Shown: positions 22,069-34,492 of the stretch, piece after piece
Position numbering within the stretch: the first letter of the stretch is position 1
How the letters are laid out: every line of letters starts with the position of its first letter
Assembly: GCF_918797505.1 (NCBI RefSeq)
Contig: NC_092801.1
Location: 12,276,001 to 12,340,000 of the forward strand
Origin: Bemisia tabaci
Taxonomy: Eukaryota; Arthropoda; Insecta; Hemiptera; Aleyrodidae
Direction: 5' to 3'
Length of the DNA: 64,000 nucleotides
Notes under the pieces: generated by a model
Database searches by the model: none
The model's input: only the letters and a program-made list of their open reading frames with translations
What the model was told of the DNA's origin: nothing
Translations under genes and position numbers: made by a program

Positions 22069-22847
22069 AATCATCCTTTTATATCTCAATTTGTCCAGTA
22101 TTCCTTTGTAAGTGTCTTATTTTTTGAAGGCTCAGTATTATTCTTGAGGAACCATTAAAGTATTACATGCAGCTCGGTGCCAACTAATCATGTATACGAA
22201 TTAAATCTATCGTACTCCACTTTGTGGCATTTCAAATGAAGACGCTTTTAACCCTTCTCCGTCCTTCTGCGTTCAAAAGCAATTTAAAACTCAATCTTGA
22301 AAAAATCTGCAAGGGCCCGTTTTGAAGTAAGCCCTTCAATTGCCGTCGAATTTTTGAAGTTTGACAAACTTCTCACCAACTGTCCTAGATTCGAGCTCTA
22401 AGTTTATAAAACTTTTTTATTTCTTAGACAGCCTGCTATGGACAGTCATTAAATTTTTAAATGTTATTCAAGTTGTTATTTAGTTACCACACTTTTCTGT
22501 GATGTCATGTAAGAATGTTTTTATTTACATCTATTGATGTGCACAAGTTACAATAAGTTCTTAAGTTTTACTCAGCTGATTCATTTTTACTTACATTATT
22601 GGGTCTATAAATTACTTATACTGATCAATCTATAACAGAAAAAACAAACAAACCTTATTATGGTGCTCTAAAAGACAGAAACTTATGGCAAGGTTTCATG
22701 ACTTACCTGAATAATTTGTTTTAGAAAATTATATTTCACTCTTGTGTGAGTAATTCATTTTCAAGTTTTATAGAGATAAATGCTCCTAAATCCTGTAGTT
22801 TTATTAATTATTTATAGTCACATTATGTAGAATTTTTTGTCAAATAT
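22069..22847 (+). other. PLD 3' UTR (start) and flank
   Basis: AT-rich sequence immediately after the stop codon. ATTAAA variants occur (for example near 22155) but no canonical AATAAA close by. Nothing else recognisable. Confidence 0.4.
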
Positions 22848-23090
22848 TGATGGTGAAAATGCAGAAACTTGTATCTCGCTCAGAGTGTTTCAAAATCTTC
22901 ACTCTCGTTTTATTTTTTCAAAGAAGAACAAGCCAGCGCTGCTGCTTGAAATTTTCATAGATCACTCTCCACATAGAGAAGAAAAATCAAAGAAATTTCC
23001 AAGAAAGAATGTTGAGTATTTTTTCATTTAAAAAATTAAGTATAACAGGAAATCTGCAACCCAGATACGCAATCCTGCAGTTTTACCAAA
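22848..23090. mobile_element. Family H MITE, diverged, downstream of PLD
   Basis: Starts tgatggtgaaaatgcagaaac and contains aggaaatctgcaaccc near the right end, the diverged counterpart of gacaggaagtctgcaacgtc. The right edge is uncertain. Confidence 0.5.
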
Positions 23091-26000
23091 TTGCATGATG
23101 GAATGTGCAGTTAATTTTAACTTCCTTACAATTGATCATGGAGATTAACTAATGTAGAAGAGACTCTCAAGAGGCATGAACACATTTTGTGTCGTTCATT
23201 GATTTTGCCTCATTCCATCACTTGAATTTGGAATTATGGTATGATTCCTCAACTAGTTGCTGCAATTAATTTCCTAAAGATGTCTGTGGAGACCAGGTCA
23301 TAGGACAGAACAAACAAATTGTTATTGTAATGTAGGGAATTTGAGTATAAGCCCTGATTTTGATGAGAAAATTAGTCTTTCTTCTTATTGTGTTAGAATT
23401 TAAAACAAGTTTCTTGCCAAGTAAGAATGGATTTCAGAGTATTTTTAAAAAAATGTTCAACCTTTTAAAATTTTGAACTCTTGCCTCTTGTACTTGTCAA
23501 TTTGTATTTGTTTTTTGCTCAATATTGAAGCACCTAGACAATTTTTTCCATGTGTACTTAATCCACCGAGTTTAATAGCTCAAACAAACTACTTGCCAAG
23601 TAGGTTATAGTTGAACTGATTCAGTAGCTTATGAATTTTTAAATTCTGCCAATGCATTTTCAAGCGACATAGTCAACCTTTTTAAAATTTTTAGAGATAT
23701 CACTGATGGACCATATAAAAGTGCCTTAATGCTATGTTTCTTTTAAGCAATTATCCTTCTTTTCTGAACTGCTCTGGATGTCTGATATAGTTTCAAGGCA
23801 TTATCAGCCTGGCAGTGAGTGTATTATTTTCAATTCTATTAGAACAATGAATAAGACTATAAAATGAACTTTGAATGTAAGTTTCTTCATGGTCTGTAAG
23901 TCACATCCTGTTCTGCGACAGGATAGATAAGTCGATTTGCTACAAGAGGGCTTAACATGATATGTGATAAAAAACTACAATAGGAACAGTGATAAATTAG
24001 TAAGTTTATGAATAATGTCTTGTTCTTAAAGCTGATGAAATGTCTTAACGGTGGAACTGAATTTTCATGATCAGAGTACATACTTGTCAGTAGAGTACAA
24101 TTTTTTGCAAAGCAAGCACTCTTCTTTTCTCTGTAAGTTGGCGTTCATTCTCTCCTACCATATCTTCTCTCTCTGATTCTGTGTCCTTCCTTTAAAAAAA
24201 GGCAAATTCTCACATTTTTATTTTTTATCAGTTAGACTAATTCACCTGTTTTTATAATCGTTGATTGGTGCTTTTAAAATATCACTGTTTGAACTGGTAT
24301 CAGATAAGTTAGATACATTTTTATTTTCTGTACTCTACTCCTCAAAAGTTCAAAAGCACAATTTGCCAATTATATTTTAAGACAGTGTGCGTAGATAAGT
24401 ATTCCTCTCAATTTTGCCATAATATACGTTTACGTACCCACCTTTATTAGATTTTACAGAAAGGTATCTTTTTTGCATCATATCTACAGTCAAAATAATA
24501 GGAAACTCCATACATATTGGAATTCATTTGTTGACATGAGAGAATAAGTTTTTCTTATGTAATGAGTCTTAAGATTAAGGGTTTATTAAGGCTTATAATA
24601 ATAAGTTTTATCATTTCATATGTGTAAAAATCATTCATTTTTATCTTTCTGTTATTCATTTCTTAGCAATAAAATTGTTTGTCTGGCAAAGTGCCTAACT
24701 TGGAAAAATGAAAATTCAGTTTTATTGCAGGAACTTTATTTTTGAAGTCATGGGCATCTTGTCTTTTCTGTGTAAAATTTTATCATTCATTTCACATTTA
24801 AAAGATAAGTATTTATTGTGTGTTTATTTTTCAATGCTACGCTAAGGTTCAAAAACACTCATATTGTAGCATTAAATGACTGACATGTTTTTATTTCTGG
24901 CTATGAGGCTCTATTCAGGAACTGAAAAACATGTGCTGAAAGCGTTTCCTGTCTGCCAAACTTTCTGGCTAAGTCCATTTTCCTCTGTTTTTTTTTATCA
25001 TTGAAGTTGAGCTCCTATTGAAACAAAAGATTTATTAAATGAGTTTTTTATGATTTAAATGAAAACTTCTGTGGAGGCTCTTGAAATTGCTCACCTTCCA
25101 GAGTTAAGTTTTAAGTAAACAAAAGATAATACTAAGTTTCTTGCGTTTAGGCTGAAAGTATTCTCTTTCCAAACTTGGCACTAGCTTCTCTAGCGCACAA
25201 CGTTGGGAATTTACACTTAAAATGTAATGTCTTTCTTGACTTTTAGATGTCAAACTCTGTAGGTAGTAAGTTTGTTTATCTTTGGTTTTTGGGATCAAAA
25301 CTCATTGTCAGTTAATCATTTCATACGAATAAGGTTGTGAAACTCAAAAACCTGATTCCATTATCTCTTGTGACATATTAATCTCTATTTAGAAAAGAGC
25401 GGCCACCAAAAGGTATGAATATCTCAAAGTAAAACCACAGAATATATTCTTTTGTATAACATTTAAAAAGCAGTTACCTACAGACTAAAAATCCTCATTA
25501 AATTTTATACAAACGGATAAATATTGTGGTTTTACTTTGAAATATTGAACTTTTTTAAGATTTCTGATGAAGCATTTGAAATTTTGTCTCGTCAGAATGT
25601 TACTGAACTGAAATCCCAGACCTTTTGTGAGGAAATTCAAAATGTTTCGTTTTAAAGTAAAGTATTAAACCAGAAATTTGCATTTATGTATGATTAATGA
25701 GAGTGCTATTTGATGTATTTAATTATGATGGTTCAATAGTTAAATTAGTGATTAAGTTTTTAGTTCCATTTTTTAAAGTATAAACGAGGGGCTTGGAGGA
25801 CAAGGCGCATAAGTGCAGTTTTTGAAAAAGTTAAGATATTAAAAATTTCAAGTATATTCTTGCATAAAAGTTGACTCCCTAATTCCAATTTTTAAGCATC
25901 AAAAAGTCAGTTTGAACTTTTTTTCCGCCACAAGGTTCCTTGCAATTTCAAAACTACAAACAAGCATTTCTCGAAATAGCTAAAACTGTACTTATGCGTC

Positions 26001-27000
26001 TTGTCTTCCAAGCCCCTCAAATGAAGTATACAGTGACAACATTATACTCAATGGACATGTTATACATTTGTATTTTATAGAGTTTAGTGCCATTTACCAG
26101 GCATCGGTAATTTACATAATTGCGGTCAGGATTCTTTCAGCGATTTGAGGCCTCTGTCCGATGACATTTTATCTTAATGTATCTTGATCCATTTGATAAA
26201 TACTCTCATCCAGTGGGTTTTCTCATTGAGAATAAGAGTGAATTTTTTAATTTTTGCGAATATTTTTGAATGATTTTTCAGTACCCTGAAATTTACTAAA
26301 ATACTCAGACTAAGTATGTGAAATTTTTCCCTGCTGGTGCTTTTCAGACAATGAGCGTCTACATTTTTTCAGCATAGCAGAGAAAAATATGCGAGTTTCT
26401 GTAATAACTTACTACAGAATGCATCGTTGAATTTTTATTCTCTTTTGAAAATTGACGTTGAAACAATAAATTGTCGCGTTTTGTTGGTCTTATCTTGTTT
26501 TCCGTCGTTAATCGATGATATTCAGTCACTCATTTTAGTTCCATGAAACTTCGGTTCCAACTGATATTTCTCGAGCTTGAATGGTACTTTTCTACCAAAA
26601 AAGTTTCATGGTTTTCTTGTGAAGATGTAAAAATATTTTATTGTTGAATACTCAGCTACGTTTTGGTAGCTCAGTCTGAATTGTTTTTGGTGTTTCTTCT
26701 AAATTACTTAAATAAATTTTGTTGAATGTTCAATCTACTTTTTCGATTTCTTATTCTGTAGTAGTGTTGCGCGCGTTTTTTCTACAATTTTTGTAAGAGA
26801 TACTTTTACTCTTTTGAATCAATAATACCTACCTATTAAGTTTTTGTGGCAGGACGAAAAATGAGAAATTTTCAAGTATTAAATATTGCGCTAGGTAGTC
26901 GAAGAAAGAGAATACAATGCAAAAGTCAGAATTTTACCTACATCATTGTTTTGCATAGTTCAAGTAACCTGTTCCTACCCCATCAAAAGTATAGTACACG
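23091..27000. other. AT-rich, low-repeat stretch, possible long 3' UTR
   Basis: About 3.9 kb without convincing exons. It lacks the dense palindromic elements seen further right, consistent with a long PLD 3' UTR or quiet intergenic DNA. A canonical AATAAA lies at 24668-24673. One small inverted repeat is listed separately at 25786-26018. Confidence 0.35.
25786..26018. repeat. Family O palindromic element
   Basis: Ends gaggggcttggaggacaagg and its inverse cttgtcttccaagcccctc, with gcataagtgcagtttt and its inverse next inside. A single arm recurs at 58727-58783. Confidence 0.75.
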
Positions 27001-27224
27001 ATTTTTCAGATGATGCATCAGGGAACTATATCCTTAAAATTCCTTGTATTCTCCTTCTTCATCAGTAACAGAACCCTTCTCCAGTTGAGAGTCAGAAATA
27101 ACACAACAAGCTTCCGTACACACTCAGAAAAATCATAACTTATGGCAACACTATTAGCAGTAATGTTAGTTTCTTTAAAAGGGCTCTTCGCGCATAGAAA
27201 CCAATTTTTCAGGAGAGCGATTTT

Positions 27225-27382
27225 AAACCAGTTGCCCATGTAATATTTGGATGTATTTCTACCAAACGGAACTATATGCATTATGACGTGAGCCCTGTTA
27301 TGCATAAATTCTTATGGGTCTCAGGGCTCACGTCTTAATGCGCATAGTTCTGTTTGGCAGAAATACGTCCATTTTTCAACGG
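27225..27382. repeat. Short palindromic element
   Basis: The left arm (atgtatttctaccaaacggaa, then cgtgagccctg) is matched in reverse by cagggctcacgtc and ctgtttggcagaaatacg. The loop is about 25 bp, with no coding sequence. Confidence 0.7.
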
Positions 27383-27960
27383 AATAATCAACATCTGAGC
27401 GATTATCCTCAATCCTGTCGCAATTTTATCTATATGGAATTGCGTTCAATAAAATCGAAATTTTATCCTGATTTATCACGATTTTGTGTACGATAATATT
27501 AAATGTGATGAATCGCCGTCCATAAAATCGCGATTTTATTGCAACTTTATGCGATTAAATCGCAATTTATCGCAACTTTTTCCCGATAACATCGAAATAA
27601 ATCGACTTCGATTAAACCTCGATACGTTCTCCGACCAAATTACAACTTATCGCGATCACTGCTTCTTAGGTGGCTTGAAAAACTAGACATAAAGTTAAGG
27701 AGGTGAAACGCTTTGCTGTACCCGTTAGCCTAGGCGCTAGTGGCTCAGCACATCTCTCTAGATAAAGTTCATTTCAAGTTTGCCTTCAATTTGGCTGCAT
27801 AGGCAACAAACGCATCAGAGAGCGCGAATAGTTATCTATTCGGAAAACACACATTTATGTCGCACCATAAGCTTTTATTGAACCGATAATCGGTGTTGTA
27901 ACTTATTGATAGGTAACGCATCGTCCATTTGATGTTCGCCTTCAATTCTCTGGATAGGCA
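27383..27960. other. Degenerate AATCGxxATTTTAT repeats, no gene seen
   Basis: Between about 27420 and 27660 short motifs like ataaaatcgcgattttat recur in both orientations. The remainder is unremarkable. Confidence 0.4.
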
Positions 27961-27969
27961 ACAAAACAT

Positions 27970-28060
27970 ACCCCAGGGCCGGATTTAGGGGGTGGCCACA
28001 TGGGCCGCGGCCCATGGCGGCAAATCTAGGGGGCGGCAAATTTTGCAATTTTTTTAAATG
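27970..28060. mobile_element. hAT-like element end
   Basis: The sequence cagggccggatttaggggg followed by ggccacatgggccgcggccc resembles the end of a widespread insect hAT-type repeat (from memory of the type). The opposite end was not located. Confidence 0.35.
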
Positions 28061-28309
28061 TAGGTATAAAAAAAATCAGATTTAGAAAAACGATTTACAA
28101 ACGAGAAAAGGCTACAAAATCTCTCATTTCCTGAGAGTATAGTTATTTCTAATTTTGTCGTCTTTCAGTGATACAAGAGACAGCACCTTTAATTGGTCGA
28201 GTTAAGAGAGAAACCAAACCCACAATGTGACCTGGAACGGCGCGACTTAGGGAGAAATGATGACGAGGACTTGAGATGAAAAGGAGAAGCCCTCGGCGCG
28301 GCGGTCGGC

Positions 28310-28530
28310 ATGTAACACATATTAGCGCCTACAAGACTGCACGAATACTTCACGCATTGTATCAAACACAGTGCGGTTATTGTGGTCAGCGTGAAACGGA
28401 TAGCGCCTACAAGAATGCATGAATACTTCACGCATTGCGCCAAACACAGTGCGGTCAGCGTGAAACGCATAGCGCCTACAAGACTACGTGAATACTTCAT
28501 GCATTGCGCCAAACACGGTGCGGTCGCCGC
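28310..28530. repeat. Family M tandem repeat (about 70-78 bp units)
   Basis: Three units of tagcgcctacaagact, gaatacttcacgcattg, cgccaaacacagtgcggtc. A two-unit version in reverse orientation is at 63245-63365. The third unit runs into GC-rich gtcgccgcggcggcgg. Open frames on both strands are repeat artefacts. Confidence 0.8.
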
Positions 28531-28799
28531 GGCGGCGGAAGTTAAAATCATTAAACCTAATTTAGTGTTTGTTCTTTCATAATTTTTTCGTTCATTTCTT
28601 ATGAATGGAAGGTTTCAGTCATTTTCGTTGCGCGAATCGTGTTTTGCGTGAACTTTTGGTTAAGAAACATGTATCAACATCCTTTAATTCGTAGGTACCT
28701 TGTCTAGTGGTCCATACTCTCCCGTACCTGTACTCTAGATTTACGACACACGGAGGATTCGCAGAATAAAATTTTCCACTTTAGCGCTCTTATGACCAT

Positions 28800-29303
28800 T
28801 TAATAAAGACTTCCTTCATTTATACCGTTCTCTTCGATAGTACAAGACGGCGCCTCATTTCGCGGAACCCTCCCGAGTGCCCGACCTGATCCCGCGAAAT
28901 CCGCGGAGCGCGCGGCGGCATTGACATTGGGAGGCCGCGGGGCCGGGCCAAGGCCGACGACGACGCCCGAAATTTTCATTGATGAAAAAAGCGGCTCCCG
29001 CCCGCGCAGCGCGCGGGCACCGGCAAAAATCACGATCGCGAAATCGCATCCTCCGGTAACTCACAGCCCAACTCTCGGGTATTTTAATTTCTCCGTCAGG
29101 TTAATGGGTCAACTATCCGAAGTGCATAAGGCGCCCCCCCCCCTCTCCTCCTTCGCCCCCTATTGCGCCGCGCTTCGCCTTGCGGTGGCGGTGGTGGGGA
29201 TGCCCCTCCGCGGTCGAGCGCGGCGCACGGTGGGCACTGACGCGGTGGAGCGCGGACACGCCACCGGGATCAAAAAGACTACACCGAAAAAAAAGTGAAG
29301 TTG
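28800..29303. other. GC/CpG-rich segment, no gene assigned
   Basis: Dense CpG (for example ccgcggagcgcgcggcggc near 28901), a C9-10 run near 29135, and overlapping frames on both strands with compositionally biased, unfamiliar proteins. It may be transposon-derived or a CpG island, and I cannot decide which. Confidence 0.3.
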
Positions 29304-29468
29304 CAGTGGCGTGGCGTGCTTTGCGATATATCGACTGATCGGCCATTTAAACCTATGGAAAAGGGTCGATAAACAGGGTGTTCGCAGCGAACACCTTAAT
29401 AATCGAGTCTTTACCATGGGTTTAAATGGCACAACAATCGATTTATCGCAATTCACGCCACGCCACTG
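29304..29468. mobile_element. Family D palindromic MITE, copy 1
   Basis: 165 bp with ends cagtggcgtggcgtg and cacgccacgccactg. It is centred on the perfect palindrome GGTGTTCGCAGCGAACACC (29377-29395), with catttaaacctatgg and its inverse between. Non-coding. Confidence 0.88.
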
Positions 29469-30018
29469 TGAAGTTGGTTTGACATTCTGGATGTAAAACA
29501 ACTGTGCGAGGACTTTTAAAATGCTGAATAACCCGCTTTACTTCAGCAATGTCAACACTGAAAAAAAAATCTCGGTGTATTTACTAAGAAAAGGGTAAAA
29601 TTACCCAGAATTCAGGGTTCTATTTGATCCCAGTTTTTTCTTGGTAAAATTACCATTTATGGAATTGATAATTCTACCGAGAAATCTCGGTAAAATTATT
29701 GACTTGGTCAGTAATTTTACTGGACCCCGGTAAAAACGCCAATATTTTTTATCGACTGTGGTAGAATTACCGAGATAAAATGGCAAAGTTACCGGGAATT
29801 GATTACCAATAAAAGTGGTATTCTTACCTGAAAAAAAACAGTAAAAATACCGGTTTTTAGGTAAACTTACCAGTCTGTCTTGGTAAAATTACCAATAATT
29901 GGTAAAAAAAAGTGAGATGGTAGAGGTACTAACAGATCTTGGTAAAAACGCCGAGAATTTTTTTTTAGTGCAAGTTTTCGCACACTTTTTTTACATCCAG
30001 AATGTTAAATCAACATCA
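29469..30018. repeat. Outer inverted repeat hosting a family E insertion
   Basis: The arms 29469-29511 (gtttgacattctggatgtaa) and 29971-30018 (ttacatccagaatgttaaat) are inverted copies. The family E element fills the loop, which suggests E inserted into an older foldback. Confidence 0.7.
29556..29970. mobile_element. Family E element, copy 1
   Basis: Starts CACTGAAAAAAAAATCTCGG and ends ccgagaatttttttttagtg, an inverted terminus. The interior is a dense array of ggtaaaattacc-type motifs. Near-identical to 60250-60663. Non-coding. Confidence 0.85.
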
Positions 30019-30918
30019 TTTTTTCGGGTTACATTATGGAAATAGGGACTACAATCTCTATCTAGCCATCAACGACTGATGAGGAGTTTTCCGGAAATGG
30101 GCACATGCCGAAAAATCGCATGGTGAGAAAAACGCATTTGAAGCAGTGCTTCCATTTCCCGGAATAAATTACGAATTTGGCAATTTTGCAATTCCTCGGA
30201 ATCTTTAGAATTCCCGGAATTTCCAGTTATTTTTGGAGTTTTTCGGAATTTTAGGGGGATTTGTCAGTTAGACCGACTATTTGATAAAATTCGATGATTT
30301 TTTTAAAATCAAATAGTACGATCTTACAACTAAAGCCCTGCGTGTTTCGAAATTTTTTTTCCCGGAACTTTTGATAATCGGAATTTTTCTCAGGACACTT
30401 GGAAATCGGAATCAATTCCGGGAACTCTGGAATCTTTGGTAAAATAAAATGAAGTCAAGGAGAGCGTTACGCCATTTTGTTTATAAGTGTTAAAGGACAG
30501 GGAACTACGTCACAAGGGGATCGGGTGGGGGGGGGGAGGACCAAACATGCCGAAAAAGTGCGTTACGTAATTTGAGGACGGCCCCTAATGTATGCCTTTT
30601 TGTGAAAATCGACCGGTTATCATAGGTTTTGGCTTTTAAAACTGGACTTTCAGGACATGAACGAGTTTCTAGACAATAATAAAGTTTATTAAGTTATTAA
30701 AGTTTATTTATTCTCTGGGAGGATAGGGGGCAATGGCGATTGGGCGTCGCAGAGCGCGAGGCGGCGCTATAATCGCGACTTTATGTATGTATAAAGTTTA
30801 TTAATCTCTTCTCTATGAGAAAAAATATTAAAAATCTTCTTTGGTGTCAAAAGTTTTCCCCGCCCGCTCGTTCAGACCTCGCGCTATGGGGTAGATACCT
30901 ATATCACCGTTTCCCTCT
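30019..30918. other. No gene seen
   Basis: AT-rich single-copy-looking sequence with a short ttcccggaatt-rich stretch (30150-30430) and a G10 run near 30530. Confidence 0.3.
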
Positions 30919-31143
30919 TGAAAGAGTGTAACTACATTTCAGTACTGCCAGATTTTCCCGCACCAAGTGCATTTCTACCGGGGAAATTTTGGGAAAAAGT
31001 TTCACTACGTTTTCTTCTCATCTTATGCGAAAATCAGACAATTTCTCAACAAAAATTATGCAGCTTTATTCTCGTTAAAACTTTAGTTGTTTAGGTAAGT
31101 CAGTTTTGCAACCGTGAAATGGAGTTGCGTTCTTTCCTGCGGG
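30919..31143. mobile_element. Family C palindromic element, copy 1
   Basis: Starts gaaagagtgtaactacatttc and ends gaaatggagttgcgttctttc, inverted versions of each other. The same ends occur at 50562-50785, 57148-57415 and 60165 onward. Confidence 0.65.
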
Positions 31144-31211
31144 CATCGAAGATATCTGAAAAACGTCGTAAAGCAGCGATTTGCGGCCGACTCTGCTACC
31201 ATTTCCTACAG

Positions 31212-31463
31212 CTGCCGTGCTGAGGAAGAACGCCGTATGAACATTCGAGAGTTGCCAAATTTTCCTTGAAAAAACATTTATTTTTGACAACACACATGCA
31301 TATTTTTCCTTGAAATTTTCGGATATTTTAGATTAAATTGCGACAAAATTGTTAGAAAATTTGGAAAATAATTTTCAAAATTTTCCGAGTAGATTCGGTT
31401 TTTATTGGAGGAAACTTGGCAACGTCTGAAGGCTCATACGGCGTTTTTCCTTAGCACGGCAGT
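31212..31463. mobile_element. Family A MITE
   Basis: Starts CTGCCGTGCTGAGGAAGAAC and ends ttccttagcacggcagt. The left interior is attcgagagttgccaaatttt, the right interior ggcaacgtctgaaggctcat. Non-coding. A 172-codon minus-strand frame running into it is spurious. Confidence 0.85.
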
Positions 31464-31912
31464 ACAGCTGCACCACGCTTAACTGGGACACAGAAAATTG
31501 GCTTAACCGCAGTTTTCCCAGAAAAGGGGCACTTATATACACTTTGTGTCTTTTTCCCGGAACTGGCCTTTGATCCTTAAATTTCGCACACATAACTTCG
31601 TCGCCCAAAAGTTGATTGATTAAGCCGAATCTCAGGGCATCATACATTAGGATACGAAGAATCCATTTCTGCGATCTCCGGAAAAAGGGCATACACGCGC
31701 ATGTGCCCTTTTTCCAGGAAGCTCCTAATGTGTCATCAGTTTCGTGTGGATAGGTAAGTATTTTTGTAGATGATTGATGAGTTCGGGATTGTAGTTTCTT
31801 ATTGCAGAATGAGGTCCAAGTGTGTTTAAATCCCTGGAAATATTGCACGAAAATTTCCAATGTTGCATATATCTCGTATAATATGTTTTCATTCATGCCG
31901 AGAAAAAATGAA

Positions 31913-32137
31913 GTCCGCATTGAATTGGGGAAGTGCGCTACCGCCCCAGATCATTCCGTGCCTTTTTTCAGCCAATCAGACACCCAACGACCATTTGTCC
32001 AATTCTTAAGGAAAATAACATGGGAAATTGAAATCAAATTTGTTTCGAATTCAGTCAATTTTTCGGCAAAAATATGTTCACGACTGACTTCTCGAGGGTT
32101 TGGCGTTTCTGTTGATGTCTAATACGTTCCACTTTTT

Positions 32138-32168
<31 letters not shown>

Positions 32169-32533
32169 CACCAAAGATCTTGATTTTTGAAATTTCAATG
32201 TTCTTCCACTTCGATCGATGTTCTTTAGTGAACCATTAGGTCAGGGTGAAAAACATCCGCCTGAGTGAAAGAAAATTGAAATTCCAACTATCTTTGGTGT
32301 TTTTCGGAGAAAGTGGAACGTACCATACATCAACAGAAATGCCAAATCCCCGAGAAGTCAGTCGTGAACATAATTTTGCCGAAATATTGACAGAATTCGA
32401 AAAATACACATGGTCTCGATTTCCTGTGTTATTTCCCATCAGAGATGAAAAAATGGTCGTCGGTTTTTGCTTGGCTGACAAAAAAAGTACGGGATGATTT
32501 GGTGGTATTGCACTTTCCCTATCCAATGCGGAC
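31913..32533. repeat. About 620-bp foldback with internal A29
   Basis: The outer ends gtccgcattgaattggggaa and ttccctatccaatgcggac are inverted copies, and the arms stay complementary to about 32138 and 32305. The loop starts with a 29-A run (32140-32168). The conceptual frames are arm sequence, not proteins. Confidence 0.8.
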
Positions 32534-32741
32534 ACTTTTTTTTCTCTTTGATTTCCTGTGGCAGATCCAAAGGGCTAAAAGGATCCTCAGGCCAAAAAAA
32601 AGGGGGGGGGACAAGGAAAAAAGGAGGAAGGGGGAAATAGAGAGAGAGAAAAAAAGTGCTCCTAAAAATTCACTGAAATAGTGCAAAGACAGAACTTCTG
32701 ATCTATTCCACCAAGTTTACTAAACCAAAGGTTATACTTAA

Positions 32742-33184
32742 GGTGATTCGATGGACGACATAAATTGTGTCAGAACGGCATGCGATACATCGCATCAATT
32801 GGTTCCATTTTTTCAGCTACTCGTCAATTTTCTCCAATTTTGAGATCGCAATTCTGTTGTCAGGAGACTGAAGCACTCACTTACCAATTTTAACAAAGAA
32901 ATGCACCGTAATAAAGGCGTGGTTTTTTCAGAGAGAAAATATCGCATTCGAGTGCAGTTTCGATATCAGTATCGAATGCGATGTTTTCTCTCTAAAAAAA
33001 CCACGCCTTTATTACGGTGCATTTCTTTGTTAAAATTGGTAAGTGAGTGCTTCAGTCTCCTGACAACAAAATTGCGATCTCAAAATTCGAGAAAAATGAC
33101 GAGTAGCTGAAAAAATGGAACCAATTGACGCAACAAATCGCATGCCGTTCTGACACAAAATATGGCGTCCATCGAATCACCTTA
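32742..33184. repeat. Family K foldback, copy 1
   Basis: Near-perfect palindrome from aaggtgattcgatgg to ccatcgaatcacctt, with the arms carrying cggcatgcgatacatcgca, aaatgcaccgtaataaagg and their inverses. The centre is tatcgcattcgag / atcgaatgcgat. A second copy is at 46069-47140. Confidence 0.88.
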
Positions 33185-33392
33185 ATACCGCAGAAATAAT
33201 TAGGCCATATGTCAAGATAAAATTTTCCTAAATGAGGCATTATTCGTCAACTTTCAAGTAATGCGCGAATCGTACGCTAAAACTGCTTAAAATCTAGGAG
33301 GAGCTATTTTCTTGAAAATTTCCCGGGGGAGACCCCCACGAAACATCAACTAATCCCCTTACCCCTCCAACTCACTCTGGATCCACCACTGT

Positions 33393-33650
33393 TTTGCCGT
33401 GCTGAGGAAGAACGCCATATGGACATTCGAGAGTTGCCGAATTCCCTTCGATAAAATTGTTATTTTTGAGGACAGCTATAAATATTTTTCTTTGAAATTT
33501 TCAGTAACCTCAGGTGAAATCGCGAACAAAATTATCTGAAAAATTTGAGGAAAAATGTTTACAAATTTTCCCGAAAATTCGTGACTTACTGATAGGAATT
33601 TACCAACGCCTGAAGGCTCATACGGCGTTCTCCCTTATTAGCACGGCAGT
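33393..33650. mobile_element. Family A MITE
   Basis: Starts tttgccgtgctgaggaagaac, ends cttattagcacggcagt. The interior carries the usual gagagttgcc and caacgcctgaaggctcatac blocks. Confidence 0.82.
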
Positions 33651-33673
33651 GTTTGTTTCGCTGGTCTTTGGCC

Positions 33674-34309
33674 CAGGGATGGATGAATATCGAATTCGAA
33701 TATTCGAAACTTTTCGAATGCGATTATTGCAATTATTTGAGAATTCGAATCGTGCGATTGCGAATAGGTACTTCGGAAGTGAATTTTCGAATATTTTCGA
33801 TCATTGTTTCGATTTTTGATTTTTTATGAACCATGAGAGATAAATGACACTTTTAACTAACGCGGTCACTCATTCCCGTGTGGAGTTGTGGACGAGTTTC
33901 AATTAATAACGAGATTAACGATAGGGATGGACGCTTATCGAATTATTCGAATGCGATTATTCGAATATTTGAATTTGCGATTTCGAATACTTCAGAAGCG
34001 AATATTCGAATTATTTTCGATTATTGTTTCGATTTTTGATTTTTGATGAACCATGAGAGATAAATGACACTTTTAACTAACGCGGTCACTCATTCCCGTG
34101 TGGAGTTGTGAACGAGTTTCAATTAATAACGAGATTAACGAAAGGGATGGACGGTTATCGAATTCGAATGCGATTATTCGAATTATTCGAATATTTGAAT
34201 TTGCGATTTCGAATACTTCAGAAGCGAATATTCGAATGTAATGCGATTATCTCGGTGCCAATAATTCGAATATCGAATATTCGATCATCTAAATATTCGA
34301 CCATCCCTA
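33674..34309. mobile_element. hAT-like element with a 220-bp internal tandem duplication
   Basis: Ends cagggatggatgaatatcg and cgaatatttagatgatcg-type inverse closing in accatccctac. A 220-bp period repeats the block ccatgagagataaatgac (33831, 34051) and attcgaat-rich DNA. The 13-mer cagtgtttgtttc occurs on both sides of the unit (33646-33658 and near 34310), a possible duplicated target. Confidence 0.6.
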
Positions 34310-34492
34310 CAGTGTTTGTTTCCGATCGCGCCCACCGTGCGGCGCGGCGTTCGCCCGTGGTGGGGAGCGCTGGGCGCGCGGGGTGGGGGGTGACGTCACG
34401 CGCGGAGTCGACAAACTCCGGCCGTCAGTCGGATCAGTCGGATTGCATCCTAGCCCGAGTGCGTGCGTGAGGTGTGTGATGTGGTGGTGAAG
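34310..34492 (+). promoter_or_regulatory. CpG-rich promoter and 5' UTR of the next gene
   Basis: Strongly CpG-rich in contrast to its flanks. It has a perfect CRE TGACGTCA at 34391-34398 and two TCAGTC initiator-like sites at 34425-34430 and 34434-34439, placed about 55-68 bp before the ATG. No TATA box. It fits an arthropod TATA-less initiator promoter (inference). Confidence 0.55.

Noticed and set aside
28921..29501. Overlapping GC-rich frames of 113-125 codons
   Set aside because: Low-complexity Arg/Pro/Ala content on both strands at once, typical of GC-rich non-coding DNA, and they enter family D.
31402..31920. 172-codon minus-strand frame
   Set aside because: Runs through a family A element and a foldback arm, with no splice setting and no recognisable motif.
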